Assembly: GCA_910576655.1 (NCBI GenBank)
Contig: CAJTJC010000004.1
Coordinates: 65,264 to 129,263 of the forward strand
Source: an uncultured Christensenella sp.
Lineage (GTDB): Bacteria > Bacillota > Clostridia > Christensenellales > Borkfalkiaceae
Direction of reading: 5' to 3'
DNA length: 64,000 bases
Of the stretch, positions 45,721 through 53,802 are shown in pieces. A program made the position numbers and the translations under genes. Under the pieces are notes generated by a model. That model saw only the letters and a program-made list of their open reading frames with translations. It did no database searches and was not told the DNA's origin. Position 1 is the stretch's first letter; each line of letters opens with the position of its first letter.

Positions 45721-46452
45721 TTATTTAAGCTTAATCATCTTTCTGAATTTTTTTGCCGTAAGAGAGGAAATTTTGAAATCCTTTTTTCTAAGCTTAGAAA
45801 GCTTTGCGTAAGTAAAATTCTTTTCGAGCGCGAGGTATAATACGATTTCGCTTTTTAACCTGCCGTCGAACGAAATCAGTTTTTCGCTTTCCCAGCTTCC
45901 TTCCTTTATGCAAATCATTGCGTAGAGGTAGAATGTTATCAATCTTGCGCAGAGCGCGTTTAGAACGTGGGAATATACGTCCTTCGAAAGCTTGGACTTA
46001 GCCGCCCCGAACGCTTCCGCCGCAATGAGTATGCCCGAATAGTTGTCGTCGGAAAACGCCGTTTCCGCGCGTTCGAACGTGAACGGCATATAAACCGATT
46101 TAAGCACCGTTTTACAGCTTAAAACAGAAAGCGCAAAGCAGGAAAACAGGTCGGCGCAGTCCTTTGCCACGGCTTTGATAACCGAGGTTTTAATTGCCGT
46201 GCCGCCCGTAAAGCTTACCATATCGGACGAATTTTTATCGAGAATATTCAAAAGCGTGTTGACGTCGGCAAACCTGAATTTCTGTTCGAGCAGGACGGCG
46301 TATTTGCCCTTTGCGTTTTTAACTGCGCGCAGGACGAAGTCCTTTTCCGTCTCGTTTTCTTCGGGATATATCAATTCGATACCGTCGTAAAGCGTAGAGG
46401 CGTGTTTCAACCCCGTGTCGCAGCTTACGACAATAGTCAGCAAATTTCTCAT
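45721..46452 (-). CDS. Unknown protein, possibly glycosyltransferase-like N-terminus
   Basis: The 243-residue protein begins MRNLLTIVVSCDTGLKHAST and continues with an NAKGKYAVLLEQ segment that recalls GT-A glycosyltransferases, but no DxD or donor site is clear. The C-terminal third is Lys-rich. A much longer frame upstream is rejected since it runs antisense to the exonuclease gene. A perfect promoter (46460-46488) ends 7 nt before the ATG, and no Shine-Dalgarno is seen, so the mRNA is probably leaderless. Confidence 0.6.
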   Translation of the reverse strand: MRNLLTIVVSCDTGLKHASTLYDGIELIYPEENETEKDFVLRAVKNAKGKYAVLLEQKFRFADVNTLLNILDKNSSDMVSFTGGTAIKTSVIKAVAKDCADLFSCFALSVLSCKTVLKSVYMPFTFERAETAFSDDNYSGILIAAEAFGAAKSKLSKDVYSHVLNALCARLITFYLYAMICIKEGSWESEKLISFDGRLKSEIVLYLALEKNFTYAKLSKLRKKDFKISSLTAKKFRKMIKLK

Positions 46453-46459
46453 ACTGAAA

Positions 46460-46488
46460 ATTATAATATAAATTTTTTTATTTGTCAA
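46460..46488 (-). promoter_or_regulatory. Promoter of the 45721 gene
   Basis: On the minus strand TTGACA (46483-46488) and TATAAT (46460-46465) have a 17-bp spacer. The -10 is 7 nt from the start codon. Confidence 0.85.
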
Positions 46489-46507
46489 GGGCAAGCTTTC
46501 TTTATAC

Positions 46508-46536
46508 TTGATATTTAAAGTTAAATATGCTATAAT
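46508..46536 (+). promoter_or_regulatory. Promoter of the exonuclease gene
   Basis: TTGATA at 46508-46513 and TATAAT at 46531-46536 have a 17-bp spacer. The ATG is 9 nt after the -10. Confidence 0.8.
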
Positions 46537-46545
46537 TCTTACGTA

Positions 46546-47508
46546 ATGCAGTACGTATTTTTCGATATAGAGTGCGCAAGCGTGAACAAGACCACCGCAA
46601 AAATCTGCGCGTTCGGTTACGTCGTTTGCGACGAACAGTTTAATATAATTAAAAAAGAGGATATACTCATAAACCCCCGCGGCGGCTTCCACCTTACGGA
46701 CAGAAACGGAAGCAAGGGGCTTGTTTTGCCGTATTCGTATTCGGAGTTTAAAAAATACCCTCCGTTTAAGGAACGGTATCCTTTTATCAAGTCGCTGCTC
46801 GAGGACAAGGATACGGTCGTACTGGGACATTCCATTCTCAACGACGTAAAGTATCTCAACCTCGAAACGCGGCGCTTCAAGCTGCCGTCTTTCGATTTTC
46901 GGTTTTACGACAGTCAGCTTATGTTTATGAGCTATACGGGCGATTTTACCAGACAGTCCGGATTGGAACATATTGCCGTAAATCTCGGCGTAGAGTTCAC
47001 TCCGCACCGCGCCGTTGACGACGCCTACGCGACGATGCGCGTGGTGGAGGCGATTTGCAGGGCGGAAAACTGCACCTTTGACGAGCTTGTGAAGCTTTAC
47101 GGTCTTAGCCGCGGCAGAATAAAAAATTACAGTATGTATTCGCCGACGTCGTCGGGCGTAAAGGCGTATCATAGGCGGGTATCGGACGAAAAACGCGAAC
47201 GCTCGAAAAAGCGCGTCGAATTTTTCAATTACGTTTCCCGCAAAAAGCCCAAGCGCGGCGCTCGCTACTCCGGTAAAATATTTTCGTTTTCGCGAGCAAT
47301 AGAGGACGACGTTGAATGTGCGAAGCGGCTTTGCGACGAAATTTACGCACAGGGCGGCAGATATTCGCATCATTTAAGCGACAGCAATTATTACGTTTGC
47401 GCCCCCGACGACAATACGCAGCGCACCGTAAACGCGCGCAATATGTCGCAGATAGTTATAACCGACATCGAGGGGTTGAGGAAAATACTGAATGAATCTG
47501 CCGTCTGA
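46546..47508 (+). CDS. DEDD-family 3'-5' exonuclease with BRCT-like tail
   Basis: The 320-residue protein has the three exonuclease motifs: F6-D7-I-E9, HSILNDVKYL and HRAVDDAYAT. It should cleave single-stranded nucleic acid from the 3' end, as DnaQ-like proteins do. After about residue 200 there is a basic linker and a C-terminal segment (GGRYSHHLSDSNYYVCA, later IVITDIEGLRKIL) that resembles a BRCT domain. It has no Shine-Dalgarno. It overlaps the next gene by 17 nt. Confidence 0.8.
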   Translation: MQYVFFDIECASVNKTTAKICAFGYVVCDEQFNIIKKEDILINPRGGFHLTDRNGSKGLVLPYSYSEFKKYPPFKERYPFIKSLLEDKDTVVLGHSILNDVKYLNLETRRFKLPSFDFRFYDSQLMFMSYTGDFTRQSGLEHIAVNLGVEFTPHRAVDDAYATMRVVEAICRAENCTFDELVKLYGLSRGRIKNYSMYSPTSSGVKAYHRRVSDEKRERSKKRVEFFNYVSRKKPKRGARYSGKIFSFSRAIEDDVECAKRLCDEIYAQGGRYSHHLSDSNYYVCAPDDNTQRTVNARNMSQIVITDIEGLRKILNESAV

Positions 47509-48748
47509 ATTTTCAGCGCGAATGCAGTGCGAACTGGGCGCGGGCTTTGCCGATTTTCTCGGCAGCTATTCCCGCCCCGCCGAAAAGGCAATCCGCGTAA
47601 ACACGCTTAAAATTTCCGTTGAGCAATTTGCAAAAGCTTCGCCGTTTTTGCTCGAACCCGTCCCGTTCGAGCAGAGCGGCTTTTACGTTTGCGGCGAGGG
47701 CTTGGGCAAAACCGTGCAGCACGCGCAGGGGCTGTATTACGTGCAGGAGCCTTCCGCAATGAGCGCCGCGCCCAAGCTTGAAGCGCGCGAGGGCGAGCGC
47801 GTTCTCGACCTATGCTCCGCCCCGGGCGGCAAGGGCACGCAGCTTGCGCAGTATATGCGTGGCGGCGGGATAATTTTCATGAACGAAATCAGCTTTTCCC
47901 GTGCGAAAATACTTTCGTCCAACGTCGAACGGCTGGGCGTAAAAAACGCTGTAGTAACCTGCGCCGCACCCGAAAGACTTGCCGAAGAATGTGAGGAATA
48001 CTTCGATAAAATTCTTGTGGACGCTCCGTGCTCGGGCGAGGGTATGTTCAAAAAGGAAGCCGCGGCAATTCCCGAATGGAGCTTGGACAACGTGCGGCGC
48101 TGCGCGGAGCGGCAGTCGGCTATTCTCGACAGCGCCTATAAAATGCTGAGCGGCGGCGGCAGACTGGTGTATTCTACTTGCACCTTCGCCCCTGAGGAGG
48201 ACGAAATGCAGGTTGAAGCTTTCGTTAAAAAATACGGCTGCAAGCTTATCGAAATGAAAAAGCTTTACCCGCACGAAATCCGTGGAGAGGGGCACTTTTA
48301 CGCAGTGATGCAAAAGTTAGAGGGCGGCAGACGCAATTTGCCGCTTGCCACGCCGACCCGCGATAAGCGTATCAATGCCTACCGCGATTGGGAAAAGGAT
48401 AACCTTACCCGCAGCTACGGCAATTTGTGCTTTGTCGGCGATACGCTGTACTCGCTGCCGGACGAAATGCCGCAAATATCCGTTCAGACGCTGCGCGCGG
48501 GCGTTCGCCTTGCCGAGGTCGGAACGAGGGTAGAGCCGTGTCATTCGCTTGCGATGTGTCTCACTGCGGACGGAGCCGACTGCGCGGAGGTGGACGGCGA
48601 AACGGCGTTAAACTATCTGCGCGGACTGACGTTTCCGTTTGACGGAAACGGTTGGAAGCTTGTTACCAACAACGGCTTCCCTCTGGGTTGGTGCAAGTGC
48701 TCGGGCGGGACGGCGAAAAACCACCTGCCAAAGGGTTTAAGAATTTAG
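47492..48748 (+). CDS. RsmF-like rRNA (cytosine-C5) methyltransferase
   Basis: The 418-residue enzyme has the NOL1/NOP2/Sun motifs LDLCSAPGGKGTQLA (SAM binding), DAPCSGEGMF and YSTCTFAPEEDE, with the two cysteines of the m5C mechanism. The N-terminal domain and the C-terminal extension (from about 285) with GNGWKLVTNNGFPLGW fit RsmF/YebU-type enzymes. The target base cannot be read from sequence. A terminator follows. Confidence 0.92.
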   Translation: MNLPSEFSARMQCELGAGFADFLGSYSRPAEKAIRVNTLKISVEQFAKASPFLLEPVPFEQSGFYVCGEGLGKTVQHAQGLYYVQEPSAMSAAPKLEAREGERVLDLCSAPGGKGTQLAQYMRGGGIIFMNEISFSRAKILSSNVERLGVKNAVVTCAAPERLAEECEEYFDKILVDAPCSGEGMFKKEAAAIPEWSLDNVRRCAERQSAILDSAYKMLSGGGRLVYSTCTFAPEEDEMQVEAFVKKYGCKLIEMKKLYPHEIRGEGHFYAVMQKLEGGRRNLPLATPTRDKRINAYRDWEKDNLTRSYGNLCFVGDTLYSLPDEMPQISVQTLRAGVRLAEVGTRVEPCHSLAMCLTADGADCAEVDGETALNYLRGLTFPFDGNGWKLVTNNGFPLGWCKCSGGTAKNHLPKGLRI

Positions 48749-48779
48749 CATCTGAACGGTGTAAAAATATCAGAATAAA

Positions 48780-48808
48780 AAAAGAGCAGTTCAACGAACT
48801 GCTCTTTT
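48780..48808. terminator. Bidirectional terminator
   Basis: AAAAGAGCAGTTC pairs with GAACTGCTCTTTT around AAC. It separates the convergent methyltransferase and lipoprotein genes. Confidence 0.9.
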
Positions 48809-48825
48809 AGTTTTGATAAACTTGA

Positions 48826-51800
48826 TTATTCTTGTTTACCGTCTTCGTCGGAAGCTTTCTCTGCGTTGGTTTCTTCAACGTCTGCTTCGGGTGCTTCTAC
48901 AGGTTCCGTTACTTCGTCCGCAGGAGTTTCCTCAACGGGTTCGGCCGTTTCGGGCTCTACCTCGATAATTTCTTCCTGAGTCAGGTGAAGCTTTCTCTTG
49001 TAGCGGTTAGTCCTTCTCTGGTCGTAGTTGTTTTTGCTGGTTACTTTGTTGCGGCGTGCCTTTTTAAGCGCGTCTCTGAGGAATATTGCAATCATCGTAA
49101 ACAGTAGTACCACTACGAGAACGATGGAGGAAATAAGCAGCCATACGGAGCCGTCGTTTTCTTTGTCCTCGTCCTTATCGTCGTCGGTGTCGCTGTCGGA
49201 GGAATCGTTCAGCGTTATAGACTTGTCAACTGCCGCGTAGTCGGTAAATACCGTGTATTCGCTGCCTTCCCTGATTTTAAGGTACGCAAGCGTTTCGGTT
49301 TGCTCGGATACGTTATAATCGTAACCCGTAGCGTTTTCGTCCGCAACCGTCTTGTTGAACGGCTGGAAGCTTGTCGAGTCGTAAAGGCTGTAAGTGTAGT
49401 AATGGGAGGCATAGTCGGTATCGATTGATACGTCGTGCTTTTTAGCAAGCTCTTCGAAGTAAGCAATGTTTTTGCCCGTCGTATCTATTCCGTCAAGCGC
49501 ACCGTCTATCTTCGAAAGCGCGTCAAGGTATTCGCCTATAATCTGCTGCTCGTAGAAGCTCTTCATCGAGTCGTCAGAAACGGTGGTGTAGCTGTAATCA
49601 AATATAACGGTTTCGCCCGCTTCGTTGCCGACGGTTGCCGTTTCTTCGCGCTTACCGCTCCAAAGTTCGAGGCGGTAGTTCTTCGCTTCGCTGCCCGCGT
49701 GGAGCACGAACGTCACCGTTACCCACTCGCCCGCATGCTCTTTTCCGCTTATTTCAACCGCGTAATCTTCGGAAAGATTTTCGAAGTTGTATCTTGCGTA
49801 CTGTTTGTCGAACGCGTTTATCTTCTCGTCCTGCGTCTTGCCTTCTACGATATAACGGTAACCGCCGTCCTTGTATTCGTAGACCTTTACGCCCTTGCTT
49901 GTAACGAGGTAGTGGGGGGCAACGTTCTTGTCTGCGTCGTAATAGGTTTCGCCGTCGACAAGGTCGTCAATGCCGTATCTGTTGCCTGCTGCGTCGAAGT
50001 AAGTCATATCCTCTATGAAATACTGCTTATCGTAATTCCACACGTTTGCGTACAGATTTCCGTCCTTATCCTCGTAAAGTCCGTCGTCGCGGAGCGAATA
50101 AAGCACGTTTTCGCGCTGTTCGGTTACCGTTGCGTCAGCCTTAGGCTCGGCTTTAAGCACGTTGCCGTCAACGTCGTAATAGAAGGAGTAGGAGGGTGCG
50201 CCGAACGAAAGCACGTTCTTTTTGGCGGTCGTATCTACGAGGTACACGTATGCAATTGCGTTTGCGCTGACCTTAACCCTTACGCTTACCGTAGCGTAGG
50301 TGTCCGCCGCAACCTGCTTGTCGTCGCCTATATAACCGTAGTTGGTTACGTCTTTAGGGCTGTAATAGGTTTCTTCTTCGTCAAACGTAGTGCCTGCCGC
50401 GCTTACGAAATTACCTTCGTCGTCCTTGATAAAATAAGACGTATAGGTATCGCTCGTTGCGCCCTTAATTTCAACGTAACTTCTTCTCGTTCTGTTGTTT
50501 ATGATAAGAGGCTGAATGGATTTCGTGCCGAAAATCTCGTTCCAGGCTTCCAGAGCCGTAAGGTTGCTTGCATTGAAGTTTGTAAGCAGTGTCTGATACC
50601 AGCTGAGATTCTTGTATGCACTGTTTTCGTCAGTGAAGTGTTCTTTGTTTATAAGACCTGTAAAGTAGTTGTTGGGGTTGTCCTTGTCGCCGTCGACGTT
50701 GTTGTTGAACTCGTCGAAGGGTATAGAAACGTGTCCGTTGTTTACTATTGCAGAGCTGCCGCCGTTTACACCCTTATAGGTCGAGGGAATAACGACGTTG
50801 TTCTTTATCTCGTGAGACTGGTTTGCGTAAGCTTCGTCGAACACTTGCGTTTTCTTTTCTGCGTCCTCTACGATAGTGAGGGAGGCGGTGGTGTCGCCGC
50901 TGCCCGTGTACGAGAAAATTTCTTCGTTGACGTTGAGTGTCTGCATATTTGCAAGAGCCGCCCAACCCTTTTTATAAGAATGAACGTCGGTGTCCTTTAT
51001 GGTCGTATTGCCGAAGCTGAATTCAACCGTGAAGTCCGCGGGGTCTTCTATTTCGTTCTTTACGAAGAAGAAGCACTGTACCCAACCGTCGAAAATATCT
51101 TTCTCGCTGTCCTTATCGCCGACGTCGGTCGTCTTGCCTGTAGTGTCAAGCGTGAACTTTGCGGTGTTTTCGTCGTTGTCCTTTTGCGTAATGGAAACGG
51201 TTGCCGCCGTGCTTCCGCTCATATCCGAGGTCTTTACCCAGAACGATACAATCTGATAGCCCTCTGCGGGTACCGTCAAATCGAAGGAGGCGGTGTACGC
51301 TGCGCCGTAAGCGGACAGCATTACAAGCATATTGTCCAGCGAGCCTACGTTTTTGGGCAGGGATTCCGCGCTTTTAAGCGCTTCGTTCAGCTTGCCGTAG
51401 TACTCGGTCTGAGACTGGGTGAACGGCTGCGAGTTGGTCGTTACGTAAGCGAGTAAATCCTCGTTGGTTTTAAGCGACGATTTGAAGGGCAGGCGCCACT
51501 TGTCGTCGACCGCCGTAAGGTTGCTATCGGTAAATCCGACCTTTTTAACGTCGGTAATAGGCGATTTCGAAGAAACGTAGTTGTTTTCGTCTACGGTGTA
51601 GCCCGCTTTAAGGTTTTTTACGCCATTAAACGAAACGGGGGAGTAGGTGTTTTCGCTGTCGCCGTAATCAAGATATTCGGAAGCGAGGTCGATATAGTAG
51701 TGGAAGTCCTCGGAATTCCGCTTATCTACGGGCTGGTCGTTTCTGACGTAGCTGTCCGCCTTGAAAACCTTCTCGCTTGCGTCGGTAGAAAGATTGACAG

Positions 51801-52950
51801 TGGTGTCGGTAAGCTTGTCTTCGTTTTCAGAGAAGGAGCAGCCCTCCTGGTCGAGCGAGGCGTACTTTGTAACGCTGACGTCGTCGAAGAATGCGTAGCC
51901 TTCGGTGGTGTAGCCCGTTTCGCCGAGTCCGAGTTCGAGCTTTATCTTGCTCGAAGCGAAGTCGCACGCGTTTACGTAAACCGTGTACTCTACCCAGCCG
52001 TTGTATTTATCTTCCGCAGCTTTTTCTTTTATAAGCTTTTCCGTATTTATGGAAGAAATGCTGAATTTATCGAGGGTGGAGCTGCCTACGGTCTGCGTTA
52101 CCGAAATGTTTGCGCCCCTGTCCTGCGAAACCTCTTTGCCCTGACTGAATTTGAGGTACGAGGTCTTTACCCAGACCGAAATTTCAGCCGCGGTGTTCGC
52201 AGGCAACTCGATTTCAACGGAGGAGTAGTTCTGCGCAATGCCGTTGTGGGCAGTCGCGTAGTTGTGCAGCATAAGGATATTTGAAATAGGCTGCTTGTAC
52301 TCGTCCTTTTTCTCGTCGTATTCGAGGAAATATTCGCCTTTGTCGTTTACGAAAACCTCTTTCCCGTTTCCGCCGTCGGTGTAAAGCTTTCCGCCCTTTT
52401 CTGTCACGTTGTAGTGCGTGCCGGGGTTTTCTATTCTGTCCTTACGGTTGGGGTCGGGGGTTTCGTCTTCCTCGAAGTCGTCGTCCTCTCTCAAAGCCTC
52501 GAACTGGTTTTTATAGAATATGTCGGACGACTTCATTCCGTTGTAGTCGACGTATTCGCTGAGATAGTTTGAGGCGGAAGAGTCAAGCTTATTGTTATAA
52601 TCAAGCGTATCGGCAAGCGTATCGGCGGATATTTTATCCCATGAAGCCTTGGAGGTGCTGATTATACCCGACATAGTATACGAATTTGTGCCGCCGTGCG
52701 ACCAATTTTCGGGCGACTTGATAAGATACTCGGGCTCGTTGCCGTCCTCTTTCTTTTCGGGAATAGTGAAAAACTCGAAATTACCGTTTTTAAGAAGCTG
52801 AGTATCTTCCTTGGTGGTGGTTTTATCCTTATCCTTTTCCTCGTCATTCCCGCAGGCAGACGCAAGCCCCGAGAACGCGAACGCCGTAGCGCAGGTGAAC
52901 GCGAGGAATACGTATTTTAATCTGCTTTTTTTGTAGTTGTGTTTTGACAT
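48826..52950 (-). CDS. Giant surface lipoprotein with C-terminal membrane anchor
   Basis: The 1374-residue protein has a signal peptide with lipobox SGLASAC (lipid Cys C33), then three jelly-roll-like carbohydrate-binding modules (a GNFEF start; AEISVWVKTS; YQIVSFWVKTSDMSG; YATVSVRVKVSA; each with a GWVEYTVYV or EWVTVTFVLH partner strand). Near the end (about 1285-1305) is a membrane segment WLLISSIVLVVVLLFTMIAI followed by basic residues and an acidic tail. The ATG at 52950 is used since AAGGA precedes it; an in-frame TTG lies at 52968. The double anchoring is unusual. It is likely an envelope protein that binds glycans, with no catalytic domain seen. Confidence 0.75.
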   Translation of the reverse strand: MSKHNYKKSRLKYVFLAFTCATAFAFSGLASACGNDEEKDKDKTTTKEDTQLLKNGNFEFFTIPEKKEDGNEPEYLIKSPENWSHGGTNSYTMSGIISTSKASWDKISADTLADTLDYNNKLDSSASNYLSEYVDYNGMKSSDIFYKNQFEALREDDDFEEDETPDPNRKDRIENPGTHYNVTEKGGKLYTDGGNGKEVFVNDKGEYFLEYDEKKDEYKQPISNILMLHNYATAHNGIAQNYSSVEIELPANTAAEISVWVKTSYLKFSQGKEVSQDRGANISVTQTVGSSTLDKFSISSINTEKLIKEKAAEDKYNGWVEYTVYVNACDFASSKIKLELGLGETGYTTEGYAFFDDVSVTKYASLDQEGCSFSENEDKLTDTTVNLSTDASEKVFKADSYVRNDQPVDKRNSEDFHYYIDLASEYLDYGDSENTYSPVSFNGVKNLKAGYTVDENNYVSSKSPITDVKKVGFTDSNLTAVDDKWRLPFKSSLKTNEDLLAYVTTNSQPFTQSQTEYYGKLNEALKSAESLPKNVGSLDNMLVMLSAYGAAYTASFDLTVPAEGYQIVSFWVKTSDMSGSTAATVSITQKDNDENTAKFTLDTTGKTTDVGDKDSEKDIFDGWVQCFFFVKNEIEDPADFTVEFSFGNTTIKDTDVHSYKKGWAALANMQTLNVNEEIFSYTGSGDTTASLTIVEDAEKKTQVFDEAYANQSHEIKNNVVIPSTYKGVNGGSSAIVNNGHVSIPFDEFNNNVDGDKDNPNNYFTGLINKEHFTDENSAYKNLSWYQTLLTNFNASNLTALEAWNEIFGTKSIQPLIINNRTRRSYVEIKGATSDTYTSYFIKDDEGNFVSAAGTTFDEEETYYSPKDVTNYGYIGDDKQVAADTYATVSVRVKVSANAIAYVYLVDTTAKKNVLSFGAPSYSFYYDVDGNVLKAEPKADATVTEQRENVLYSLRDDGLYEDKDGNLYANVWNYDKQYFIEDMTYFDAAGNRYGIDDLVDGETYYDADKNVAPHYLVTSKGVKVYEYKDGGYRYIVEGKTQDEKINAFDKQYARYNFENLSEDYAVEISGKEHAGEWVTVTFVLHAGSEAKNYRLELWSGKREETATVGNEAGETVIFDYSYTTVSDDSMKSFYEQQIIGEYLDALSKIDGALDGIDTTGKNIAYFEELAKKHDVSIDTDYASHYYTYSLYDSTSFQPFNKTVADENATGYDYNVSEQTETLAYLKIREGSEYTVFTDYAAVDKSITLNDSSDSDTDDDKDEDKENDGSVWLLISSIVLVVVLLFTMIAIFLRDALKKARRNKVTSKNNYDQRRTNRYKRKLHLTQEEIIEVEPETAEPVEETPADEVTEPVEAPEADVEETNAEKASDEDGKQE

Positions 52951-52985
52951 TTTTGCATTATCCTTCAAAATAATTGTACTTGTTT

Positions 52986-53014
52986 ATTTTAATATAAACG
53001 GCAATTTTAATCAA
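52986..53014 (-). promoter_or_regulatory. Promoter of the giant lipoprotein gene
   Basis: On the minus strand TTGATT and TAAAAT have a 17-bp spacer, 35 nt before the ATG. Confidence 0.65.
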
Positions 53015-53074
53015 GCATTTAAAGCGTTCAATGCAAATTTTTTTATATAAAATGCAAATAATACTTTTATTATA

Positions 53075-53437
53075 ATGAAAATACAGCGTAATTTTGTAAA
53101 ACGCGTTACGGCGGGCGCGCTCACGGGCGCGGTAAACGGAATATTCGGCGGCGGTGGCGGTATGGTGGCGGTTCCGCTGCTGGCAAAAATGCTTGGTTAC
53201 GGAGACAAACAGTCCCATGCGACGGCAATTTTCGTCATTGCGCCCGTCTGCGCCGCCAGCGCGATTATTTATATAATCAACGGCTACGCCGCTATGGACG
53301 TAATAATACCCGCAGCCTTGGGTACGGTTGCGGGCGGGTTCCTCGGGGCGTATTTTCTATCTAAATTTTCGGTAACCGCGGTCAATTACATTTTTCTTGC
53401 TATAATGTTCGCCGCGGGCATAAGGATGCTGTTTTGA
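53075..53437 (+). CDS. TauE/SafE-family membrane protein, first half
   Basis: The 120-residue protein has four hydrophobic segments and the TauE-type NGIFGGGGGMVAVPLL motif. Full TauE/SafE sulfite-exporter-like proteins have about 240-270 residues, so this is one half, with the other half encoded by the next gene. They probably form a heterodimer. The substrate is unknown; sulfonates, sulfite or other organic anions are candidates. The start has no clear Shine-Dalgarno. Confidence 0.8.
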   Translation: MKIQRNFVKRVTAGALTGAVNGIFGGGGGMVAVPLLAKMLGYGDKQSHATAIFVIAPVCAASAIIYIINGYAAMDVIIPAALGTVAGGFLGAYFLSKFSVTAVNYIFLAIMFAAGIRMLF

Positions 53438-53802
53438 GTTTTATTCTTTATCTCGCGGCGGGTTTCTTTTCGGGGCTTATCGGCGGAATGGGAATGGGCG
53501 GCGGCACTATTCTCATACCCGCGCTTACGATAATTTTCGGCGTCGAGCAGCACGTTGCGCAGGCGACTAACTTAATAGCGTTTCTGCCTATGGCGCTGTT
53601 TACGCTAAGCGTTCACAAGAAGAACGGACTGTTAAAGACGGAGGGACTGTCTTTCATAGTTATACCCGCAGTCGTGACCTCGGTCGCCGCGGGCTTTGCC
53701 GCGGCGTTGCTGCCGTCCGAAATTCTAAAAAAGCTTTTCGGCGCGTTTTTGGTCGCGCTGTCGGTAAAACTGCTTTTAGAGACGGTCAGCTCTTCGAAAT
53801 AA
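53434..53802 (+). CDS. TauE/SafE-family membrane protein, second half
   Basis: The 122-residue protein repeats the same fold: SGLIGGMGMGGGTILIPAL, four membrane segments. It starts with TTG whose TGA frame overlaps the stop of the first half (TTGA), with AAGGA upstream. Its end overlaps the convergent spoVB gene by 17 nt. See the first half for function. Confidence 0.8.
   Translation: MSFILYLAAGFFSGLIGGMGMGGGTILIPALTIIFGVEQHVAQATNLIAFLPMALFTLSVHKKNGLLKTEGLSFIVIPAVVTSVAAGFAAALLPSEILKKLFGAFLVALSVKLLLETVSSSK

Noticed and set aside
46453..47373. N-terminal 307 residues of a long minus-strand frame
   Set aside because: They run antisense to the exonuclease gene, and a perfect promoter lies directly before the internal ATG at 46452.
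49435..51456. 673-residue plus-strand frame
   Set aside because: It is antisense to the giant lipoprotein, with a hydrophobic Val/Cys-rich composition typical of reversed coding sequence and no ribosome-binding site.
52951..52968. TTG start for the giant lipoprotein
   Set aside because: The AAGGA site lies inside this extension, so the ATG at 52950 is the likelier start.
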